A stretch of DNA of 64,000 nucleotides from Epiperipatus broadwayi (lineage: Eukaryota; Onychophora; Udeonychophora; Euonychophora; Peripatidae). The position numbers and the translations under genes were made by a program. Below the pieces are notes generated by a model. The model was not told the origin of the DNA. It saw only the letters and a program-made list of their open reading frames with translations, and did no database searches. Below, piece by piece: positions 45,301 to 57,300 of this stretch; position 1 is the stretch's first letter, and each line of letters opens with the position of its first letter. Location: assembly GCA_028023455.1 (NCBI GenBank), contig JAQFVV010000156.1, positions 2,437,236 to 2,501,235 of the forward strand. The letters are read 5' to 3'.

Positions 45301-48300
45301 AAAGTAAAAGTGGAAATATTAAATGTTATTTTAATAATTGTTTTTAAAGTTTAAATAATTTTGATAAAACTATAATTGAATTTAAAATTACTAGTCTAAA
45401 TAATATTTAAGACATTACGTCATCAATCCTTTATTTTAAAAGTCTAGTCTGTTATAAAACTAAAATGTGTAAATTTGTTCGCGCTAAAATAAAGTCATTA
45501 ACCAATCAACGGAAGTAATTTAGCAGACAAAAATATGAGAATTAGAGGAAGCGGGAGGAGAAGTAATGTGTAAGTGAAAGAGAAAGTAACATATTTTTTT
45601 AGCTGATAACACCGTAGCTGGAAAAGTGATATAAATTTAAAATTTCGTATTTATTTTAAAAGTTATTTTTAACATATAATATTTTGACTGCCTCTATATG
45701 GATTGCTAATTTTAAAAGTTATCTTACCAGGATATTTTATTCAAGTTTAACCAAAAACCCTACAGTAAAATGGAAGTACAAGGAAAAATACCTAAAAATA
45801 TTGCTAAAGGAAAAATATTTGGAAAATGTCTTAATACAACTTTATTTATGCTCAACCAGAAACTTATTATTATAACTCAGAGAAATAAAATTGGGACGCT
45901 ATATGAAAACTTAAAAGAGAAGTTACTTGCCGTCAGGAAAAAATTATGACGCACCAAATTTATAAGGCTACTTTGAAGTTATATTATTCTTCTCTATGAA
46001 AAAATTTAATATGCGTTTTATTATAAAGAAAATTATGTAAATGTATACTGAAGAAAGAGTGTTTATCTTTTAAAAAGAAACATTATAAAAATATAGTTCC
46101 AGAATTTTAAATAAAGAAAAAAGTTAAAGAATAATATGAAAGTGCTAGTATGTGTTTTATGGAAAGAACGGAAAACTTTATCTAAGAAGAATTAATATAT
46201 TAGAAAGTATTCAATGGAGAAAATGCTTGATTGGTAAAATATAAAATTAAATTACTTAATGAAAAATGGATCCATGGAAAACAGAAAATTTACTGAATAT
46301 ATGAATAAAAGTACCTAGAAGATGCATCGGAAAAGTCGCGCGGGAAAATCTTAGCAGACAATATTGGAAGAGAATATGGAGACGTTTTTTCTTTACAGGA
46401 TGGATTTGATATCATGAATTAATGATTGTATTCAATATTGTGAAAACCAAGGATTGTCATCTATGAATATTTATTAAACAGAGTAATAATTGTTTTGCCG
46501 TAAAATAGAACATTAAGTGACTGAATGAAGAAATAATATATTTTTTTTTTAGATTTAATATGAACGGTTCAAGAAAGTTTTATGAAGAAGTACCGTAAAT
46601 ATAATTTAAATATTTTTACTGATTATTTTAAAATAGAAAATGTTATGTGAGATTAGGGAAAACATATAAACATAATTTTAGTAATATTAAAAAAATTAAA
46701 TATAATAGCTTAATAGAATGATAGAAATATTGTTTTAAAAATAAAGTGTATGTATGGGAGTTTTATATCTACAAGAATCAATGGGATGGTGAAGCCTACA
46801 GAACGCGATCGAGAAGATAAAGATCGTTTGGTAATTTTGATATTTATTTATAATGCATAATGTATTTTTTTTAGATCGTCTATTGATTAAGAATGATGTG
46901 TGAAAGTTTAAATTATATGTACACATTTTATACAACATTTTTCACATATTATGAGATAGGAGTAGTTCTGAATATGCATGCAATAAGTTATTTAAAGTAT
47001 AATTAATAATATAATTTAAACAGAACAATTGTTTGATTCTTTTGAACTTTCATGTAATAAAGTATTCAGATATTTTAAAATAGTTTGTATATGATAAAAT
47101 ATACGAGGAAAGTAGTAAAAAGATTTTCTTATAGAACAGAGGAATAGTTTTGGAAATAAATGAATTTTATTATTGTTAGAAATGCAGATAGGAATTTGTC
47201 GATGTACTGTATAGAAAAATCTTGAGAAATAAGATCGGATAGTGACTTGGTAGTACTAGTGGAGAGGAAACCAAGATGATGTTTTGTTAAGAAATAGGAA
47301 AAATAAAGTATTTGGATCATAGTTAGTTTGTGTGATTTCAGTATAGTTAACTAAGTCCTATGACTGAACACATAGTTTGGACAGTGTTTTTACATATCTT
47401 TAAACTTCTTGATGTTATAATAAGGCTGAAAAAATAGCTTTAGCATCACTCCTATAATAGAGGTTGGTAGACAGGTAAAGGTCACTCCTCTATAGTGTCT
47501 TTTAATTCACTGTGCCATTATTGTCAAGGTTTATGATGAGTAATATTCTAGTTATATTTTGATCCTATGCATCTTTCTTCGCTATCCTTATTTCGTGAAT
47601 CTGCATCGGTCAGAGAGATATTTTCAAAGAAATAATGAATAAAATAGAATTGAAGAGATGTTATCATTTATGTAAGAATAGTTTATTTACTGGAATAGTT
47701 GTGTAATTTTAAAAGTGAAAGTACAAAATATCATAAAGAGAGAAAGAATCATATAATACAGTTATAAATTAATTCGGAAATGAATATAAGATTTTTAAAG
47801 AGAAACCTAAACAAAGTTTTTTTTTAAAAGTGATAATAAAATTTGAATGTTTTAAATAATATTTTAGAAAATAAATATTGCATATTTATTAAGAAAATAA
47901 TTCAATAATGTGTAATAAACATATATTTGTGCATGGTATGTTAATGGTTGTAATTATATCATCCGAAGTAAGGCTTGAATGAGTATATTATGATTAACAA
48001 ACATCGGATAAGGAACAATAAAACTTAATACCGAATGTAAAAGAATGTTTGAATTTGTAGGATTCCATACAACCCATATAAAACTAGAATTTTATTGTTT
48101 TGTATAATGTTTAATACGAATGTAATTTTGTAAACTATAATTTTAATAATAGTAGGGATACAAAGTGTTAATAATAATTATATAAGAAATACATTTTGTA
48201 ACAAGCTAACCATAATAAGAAATCCAATAATAATAATACTGTATTTTCTTAAACATTTAAAAGATAAGAGTTAACTAGAAAAAATAAATAGAAGTTTGAT

Positions 48301-51300
48301 TTTCATTTCATTTTATAAACTAGTCAAATAATTTTGAGATAGGAGAGTAAGGATATCCAATGTACATAATGTAAAATATTGTTATTTGTTTATGTTATTA
48401 ATAAACTTTGTTGTAAATTTATTTTAAAGTTTTGTGTCTTCGTTGTTATTTCTCCACATGGATGCATGATATCACAATACATTTATAATTGAAACAGACA
48501 TATAGTTTTTGCACAAAATAGGTAAACATAAAAGTGTTATAATAATTTTGAGAATTTATTGGTATGTTAAAATTAAAAGATCATAATTTTATATTATTTA
48601 TTGGTCATAAGTCGGTTGCCACAATATTACATTAAATTATATGCTAATGTTGCCACACGTATTCTGTTGTCAGATTATTAAAATACTACCACGTGCATAT
48701 TTATTTATTTCATTTAGGAAAAAATAAGATTATATTATACTATTATTGTTATTATTATTATTTATTATTGTTAGTTGCTGCGTAGTGAATTATGACATAA
48801 AATTCCCTTTTCATAGTTTACTACCGTAATTTTAAATCAGTTAGAATACAATTTATGAACCTGAGATTTTATTTATTTTCTTTTATTTAATTGAGCTAGA
48901 TTCTTATTATAAAGAATATTAAGATATGAGTATTATTTTAATCGTAGTGAAAAGAGCTTAGAAAGTCGTAAGAATACTATAAGTTAGTTATTTGGTATGG
49001 TAAAAGGGAGTATAGTGTTCTTATGCCATTGAGATAGTATCATGTGGATAATATCTCAATGTAGTCTATCTCGTTCCCCGTATCGTCACTCCATGTCTCA
49101 TGAAAATAGTAAATATTTTGTTAATTCATTTTAAAAACTGAACCGTATTAGTATTTTAAAAAATTAGAGCTAGTAATCATTTTAATCAATGCTGGATATT
49201 TCATTTATTTATTTATTAACTGAGCTAGAACCCGGAATATGCGTAATAAATTTTAAACAGTATATAAATTTTGGAGGACGTGCGGTGGGGGAGGTTAGAA
49301 TATATATATATACTGTAACTAGTTGGATTACATAACACACAATAATATAGTGTGTGTGCATAAATATATATAAAGTTGAAAGGAAAAGTAGAAATAAATA
49401 CAGACATAAATTTTTTGTATATATTTTTCTAAAATAAAATAATAATAAGTAAAGGGTTAAATAATAACTCTAATTTAAAATATTGTTTTATAAATTAAAC
49501 TTTTAAAAGGTCTGAATAAATATAAATATTGTATTATTATTCTGATTTTGAAATTTAAAAACATGTATGTAGATTCCAAGGGATTAGAGAGATAAAAATA
49601 AAACTGTTTTCAATCAAGATGTTATCACCTCAGATGATTCTATAAGAGGACTGATAAAAATATCAGATGCAGTCTGGATAGTAATTTTGTAAGAGCTGGT
49701 CAACTGCAAAAATTGGTTTTGATATTTTGTTGTAGCTTCTTGAAGTTTGCAGCAGTTGGTTTTAGCTGACCATAGAGTTGGCAGAATAGCTACCATGAAC
49801 TGATGTAGCTGAAGGCAGGACAGTAGATTCAGGAATTGCTACTATTTTCCTTCGCAGGAATTTGAATTCACATGGAGAAAATGACCCACTTCTTTGTGCT
49901 GAAATTCATAGCTTTAAACGTGGAGAGAACAGTTGCTTGCCTGAAATCTATCAAACCAAGAAAGCTGCTTGCTTGGAATAATCCTAGACAGAAAGAGACC
50001 AACTACAGATCAACATTTTACATGGATTATATTTTTCCTGATAATGATAATCACTAAAACCAAACTTACCAAGAAAAATCTTCCAGCTTGCCCAAGAGAA
50101 ACCATTAGCGGATGAAAAATTAATTATATGTATGCTGTTTCAGCTATATGCAGAGAAGCACAAATAAACATATATATAGCTGGTGAGTTATTAAAATAAT
50201 TCAAATAAAAATAGACATATATAGAACAATATTACTTTTAAGTCGATTAAAATTCTATATGTTTTAAAAGAATATAAAGTAATTTTGCTTGAATTATAAT
50301 TAAGATTGACCATCTGGTTTTAAAGATAAAAGAGACTTTTTGAACAATAATCCTCTCTGGACATTACTTTAAAAAATTTATATTAAAAAAAAAAAAAGTA
50401 AGGAGTAGATGATTCTATAATATAAATTTAAAAACATTGATAATTAATCAACAAATAAATATCTGTCAAAAATTGACTGTACCTTTTTTTTTAAGAAAAA
50501 AAAAGAGAACTTATAAACAATTTTAAATTATATCTATATTTTTTTTATAAACAGATATATATGTGAAATTTATGTGTTTTCTAAATGGAATCAATTAGGA
50601 AAATATAATTATTATTGTAGCAAATTAAAATATGTAACTTTTTGTCAGTGTGCGAATACACATACACACACATATGTAAATTTTTAAACATTTATAGTAT
50701 TTTTTTTGTATATTATTTTATATTACGATTATAATATACGTCAATTGTACTGCATATTTATGTGTGCGCATATATGTCAATGCTTGTCAAATAGGACATA
50801 TATGCAAATTTTAATCATTTTTTGTTATTGAATATTAATTGTATATTATAAATTGCGCGTCTGTTCGCATATATATATATATGTAAATCGTAGTAATAAG
50901 TTGTATTGTATATTGTAATTTTGTAAATCATAAATGTGATAATTTTTTTTTTATTGTATACTTTTCACAATCAGTACCATTATTCTATAAGACCTTAATT
51001 TTATTTTGTTTGTTATTAATAAACTTGTATTCAACTGTTAAAAATTTTATTGCATCATCTCTTGGTCACATACAGTAATAGAGCTTGTGTTCTCTGAGTT
51101 AGATTCGTGCATGGGATGAATATATGAATGGGGATGTGTATTTAATGCTTTTGGGCATCCAGAGATGATCAATCATCATCCTGGTTGGCGGAAAAGAGAA
51201 TATTCTTTAAAGCCCATGCACTACCTTTAATTTTAGTTTAGTTTCATTAAAAATTTAAGTTTATATTTGGCCATTACAAGTGGTCTGAGCATTGATGATG

Positions 51301-54300
51301 ATCAGCATGTTTTAATGTCCCAGCATTATTGTTTGATTCTTATGTATTTTGATGGATGAGCACATAAGTGGTGCATCTAAGTTATGGTGAAATAATTGCC
51401 CAAGTTGGCAAAGGTTCAATAGTTAGTCTGGTCTACAGAAGACCCATTTCCAATCCAGTCACAAGATTGACTGTTGATTTACATTTTTTATTGTTCAAAT
51501 CCAGCCACAAGATGGACTGTTGATGTATTGCACTTATTTTATTATATTTTATTGTGGATCATTCATGATGATGAATGGTATTTTGAGTAGTACTCATAAC
51601 TACTTTTACTCTTTGATAATATGATTGATGTATAGTTATTTTAGTTACACTAAGGAGTGACTAGCTGATCTCTGAGTTCTCTAATCTCATACTCTTATAA
51701 AATATTATATTACTTATATATATATATTAAAATTATTGATTTGAGATTTTTTTTTTCATATGTCATAGCATCGGCCGGGATGCGAACCCACACCCGTCTG
51801 CAACCAACTACTTGCTTGCAAGGCAGGTGCGATGACCTCTCGGCTAACAACGCTTGAGATTTTTGTATGTTTTTCAATCACACAGTTCAAACTCTCTTCA
51901 TATCCCCCCATTCTGTTACAATATATATATACAGTAATTAATTTCTTTTTTAATATATCTTTACATAATAACAATCGTTTACTCTTTCTTCCATAAAATG
52001 TGTTTAAAACTTTGTATAAATATTCTTTGTAAAACTCACTACTTGATAATAAATGGAGGCAAAAGAATTGAAATATTTATATTTGATAGTTATATTTTTA
52101 GAATTGCAGAGTTAAGAGTCAATTGATCCATTCAAGTTATTTTTTTTTGTTTTCCAATACAATTAAATAAATAAATAAATTTTAAAATTTAAATTAATCA
52201 ATATTTGATTAAATAAATAACTTAATATTAAATAAAATATTTTTCAAACAAAAAAAAAAAGATTTTTTTTTCTTTTTTCCTTCTAGGAAAAAAAATGAAT
52301 AAAATTTCAAACTCTCTTCTCAATTAACAATCAATCAATTAAATTTTTCAATCATATAATGAATCACACATTTAAAATATTTAGATTAAACATATTTATT
52401 TATTTTTAGCAATTTATATTGTTCTTTATACATTTATATATATAACAAATTCATAAATATTATCTCATTTATTCTACATCAATTATATACCATAAAAAAG
52501 AATAATAAAAAAATTAAAATTATTATTTATTTTTTCTTTATAGATGCAAAATTAAACTATACTTTAATCATATAACTTTAATGTATATATATATATAATC
52601 ATTATTGTATATTTTAAATTATAATAATGGTAAATTATAATAATAATTTACAAATCAAGCAGAAATACTTTTAATAATCATTATCAATTGAAGTTATGTA
52701 GACAAAAAACAACAATAGATATCACACGCATTAAATAAATATAATAATAAATCTTACAACATTAATATATGTAAAAATAATAAAAAATTGATATCTATGT
52801 CATTTTTAAATATTCAATCCAAATTTATTAAAATACTATTTAGTGATAAATAAAGTCTCATTTTATTGTTCCTTCAAATATAAACTATTTGATTAATAAT
52901 TCTAAAAATATTATTCTTAAAATGCAAAAAAAAATTATATCAAGTTATATGTGGATGCAAAAAATCATACATTGAGCAACTGAGATGTATTTTGGAAAAA
53001 AGATGAAAAGAACACCACCTACTTCACAATTGTGTAAAAAATGCTATAAATAATTAATCTACTACTGTCTCAGTTTTTTTGATGTTGACACAGCTTTAAA
53101 TTTATCTTTAACCCAAATCACTAAAAATATTACATGGAAAATGACCATAAAAAGAGAAAAATTAAAGAGACTACTTTTATAAACCAATTTAAAGATTGTA
53201 TAATAAATAGACAATTCCCTAATATTGATATACACAATTCTTCAAAAATCATGTGATATTTGCCTTTTTTTTCTGCCTACATAACTTTAGTTGATAATGA
53301 TTACAACATAATTGTAAGTACTTTTTCTTAATTTATATATTGTTATTATTTACTGTTATTATATTTAAAAATTTATATACATTTTTTAATTAATAATTTG
53401 CATGAAAAGAGATATAATCTTTTACTCACCAGAGGAACCCATCCACCTTTGTGCACTCCACGAAAAGACCAACCCACAATATAGAAACTATTTTAGCAAG
53501 GAACCATTTTAAATAAATTCCCAATAATGTCTGCTTAAGACTAAAAATTGAGATATATGGATCACCAATTCTTATTTAATGATTAAAGAATGAATTTAAC
53601 AGCCTCACTGACAAATTTATTAAAACAAGAACCTCTCATAGCCATAAAATCCCTTCCATTATTAAAGAGCATGATATAATTATGTCAAGTTTATTTTTTG
53701 ACACAGGTCTGATAAAGTATTCACTACATGAGCACAGAAGAGATGCAATAATATTTAAACAATACATCTGATTTATGGAAAAAACATGAAAACTTATATA
53801 TCAGATTTAAAAATATTAAGAAAACTGAAATAAATTAAAAGCAATACTAATACCATACATTTGGGGGGCAAAAATATTAAATACAACCTAAATGCATTTT
53901 CAGTGCTAAGCATCCTTGATCAAATGCAATAGTAATATACATGTGATCTTTAACAAGGATATTGTATGGTATTAATACTACCTTTAATTCATTAAATTCT
54001 GTGTTAGAATTATCACAATAATGAATATTGAAAACAGAAGAAATTTTCAGGGTAGAAAGTTTGCAAGAACATAAATAAAAATTATAAATGTATGTATAAA
54101 AAACTTTCATGAATGATACTATGATTCACTCTTTTTTAATTATCCTGAATATATTAGAATTTTATTTCTTAAATTTTTAAGATAATTACAAAAAATTAAA
54201 AAAAAAAAAACTTACAATTTGTCCTACCTGTAAGCTTGGTCTTTTAGGAGATCCTTGCCCATTCAAATGAAGACCACTATGAATTTTGTGACGCTGAACA

Positions 54301-57300
54301 AGTTCGTCTGCAGGTGGATCAGTCCAGTAGTGATCTGGAGTTTTCATTTTTGAATAATCTAATGCACATGGTCCAACTAATTAAAAAAAAAAAAGATTAT
54401 ACATACAGATTAACTAAAACTGTTCAAATAAATCAACTATAACTATTTAAAAAAAAAAAAAAAAACTATAGATGCATGATAACTTTAATAAAAACTAATT
54501 AACATTAGTTTATCTGCTTTCTGCTGTCAGCCTGTTTTTTTTTTTTGGATATTTCTGACATTTAATGAACAACTTTAGTTGACATCTTCAGAGACAAAAA
54601 AAAAGGCACAGACTAAATATTTTTCTTTAAAAATGCAAATTATAGAACTGCATTCTTATATGTGAGTACTTAATCTGTACTTAGCACTCAACTGCTTATT
54701 GTATTACTGAGAAAAAATTATTTCAAAACTTTTATTTTTTGTTTTGCAAGATATTTACAACTACTGGATCATCAGAAATACATAAAAATAAATCAATTAC
54801 TAAATTCAAAAAATAAACAGATCTTCATACTACCTTGAAATTTTTCAATAATATACTATATAGTATACTGAAATTAAAAAAAAATAAAGGAAAGAGAAAC
54901 AACATTAAATAAATACTAGTTAAATTTTATTTTCATCATTAGCAACTACTCATAAATGAATGTAGTTATTGTAATTAAATGTAGGACTATTTCCATCAGT
55001 TAATATTAATTGTTAAATGTCTTGAGAAAAATTAAAATTTTATGTAATGTTTTCAAATACATTCAACTGTGCTATTACTATTAGTTGAGTGTATTTGAAA
55101 AATATAAATAAAATTGAATTTTTCTAAAGACTTTAACAATTAATATTAGATGATGAAATTGTTTCCAATATATAATTACAACAAAAATATTATCATCACA
55201 AACTTTCAGACAAACACATAATAACTTTCTTTTCTTAACCCATAGGTTAGGCGGAACATACACCATCCTAAGTCTTTTCCTTGCTGGTCTTTTCTCCATG
55301 ATTTCTCCCAACAGCAATGAGACCTATTCTGAAAGTCTTTTCAAGTGACAACTGTGCTGTTTCTTTTTTGAGCACAATATCACATCTCAATTCTTAATTT
55401 ATTGCCCCCACATTTAAGCAATGCCCATGTCTCTGACTCATAAAGCTAGAATCCAGATACAGTTCTTAATAAAGTGTTTTTTAATATATTTTTTGAATGC
55501 TGGAAGATTCTTTGATATGTACAATTCTTATGTCAGTCTTACTTCTTCCATCTAATGCTATTAAGCTTCCCAAGTATTTAAAAGCTGTGATATGGTCTAG
55601 CCTTCTACTTTTATCAATATTGTGACCATCAGAATTATCTCTCTATGTGACCTTTGGTCTGTTTTCTATTTAATTTTCATAATGAAAATCATAAAGTTCA
55701 TTCAATATTAATTTTATATATAAAAAAAATTAAATAGAGGAAGATAAAAGCAAAGATTGCATAAATGATCAATCCCATTGTTATAGTTACTGAAAGTAGA
55801 ACTAATGGCATGGAATTATGAAGACTGAACCCTGTGACTGAAGATGATAAGGTAAAAAAAGAGGATAAAAGTAAAAATAGTGATAATTTGGTTGCAAATG
55901 TTAACAAGAATTATTAGTGAATTAAATTAGGAAGATAACTCATTCATTTTTCATTCAATCATATATATTTTTAATATGTATATATTTTCACAATTAAATA
56001 TTATCTGGATATATAAAATTAAAATTATTTTGAGAAACACTTACTCGGAGTGCTAACTTCTGCAGGGTGTTCCCAAAATCATGAGATTCTCCCTCCAATA
56101 TATATATATTAAGCAAAGATTTTTTCATGGGCAAAAATTGCAAACATATTTCAGATCCATTTGCTAGTCTTTAATAGTAGCTTAAGATTGACATTTTGAC
56201 TAGATCATACTAATCACTATAAAGATACTAATCATTCAAGAATGATGGCTGGTATGATCCAGTCAAAGCATCATATAATGTCAATATTAAAGAACAGGCA
56301 AATGTATACATGGAAGATATGTTAATATATATATATATAAAATTCAATAATGCTATATATATATATTACAAAAAAACATTTTATTTGAGTGGCCTAATTG
56401 AAAAACAATTATAATTTTTAAATTTTCCTGTATAGTGGACTTTCCCTATTTATTGAAATACAAACGAATAAAGAAATAAATAAAACCTATTAAGTTATCC
56501 AAATTAAATCTATTGTTTAGAACTGAATTTAATCATAATCTGCTTGGAATCCATGTTTTCACCAAATTCTTTTATCATTATTCAAAAAGATTATTAGAAC
56601 ATCCTTTTATCTGTTCAAAATGTTTTTAACGTATATTTTAAAGTAATCCCTTATTGCCATAATCTTGGTTTTAATATCTAAACAAACAGAATAAAGTTAT
56701 ATAATTTTAATTATAATTAGAGCTTTCATTTATATCTTTTACTTCAGAATGGCATGACTTATAACAGAACTCAAGATATACATATATAAAGTGATTACTT
56801 CTATCATGCTGAAGATGTCTGAATTTTCTGATTTAAATATTATTTGAATCTTAGATATGACAAATAAAGTGAGTTTTTATTCTATAACAATTTTTTTTTT
56901 TTTACTAAATAATGCCAAATAATAGATAATACAAAAATTAATAAATGCAACAATACATAGTTAAAATAATATTGAAATTTTATTAAACAAATAAACGAAA
57001 AAAAAAAAAAAGAAGATTAACAAAGAGAATGAAATGAATAAGTAATAGCATAAGTTAAGAAACAAAATAAATTTCAATAACACTCAATGCAGAATATCAC
57101 AATGAGATATCTGTTTTTACAGTGTGTAGAAGTGGTAGCTTTTCAATTTAAATTATGATCACATATTGGTAAATTAGAATTAAAAATAAATAAATTGATT
57201 TTTCATTTGAAAAATCATATGATATTTCAATATTGGAAATGATAAACTTGTGCTTTGAACCAGAAATCTTTTAACTCATGAGACCATCACTTTTATTACT

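Larger units (their letters stand above)
44282..54227 (-). other. SGSM intron between exons b and c
   Basis: 9,946-bp intron. It holds a LINE tail, a segment from about 45.0 to 51.7 kb with plus-strand G excess, a SINE, a small tandem repeat and a doubtful Penelope remnant. No recognisable protein was found in the G-rich stretch. Confidence 0.8.

Noticed and set aside
50950-51060. LTR-like 3' end (AATAAA-type signal then 'ttgcatcatctcttgg').
   Set aside because: No matching second LTR, no primer-binding site and no TG..CA ends found. A similar AT-rich motif at 48390-48440 is too weak to pair with it.
51756-51853. tRNA gene on the minus strand.
   Set aside because: Target duplications, an A tail and a malformed anticodon region show a retroposed copy.
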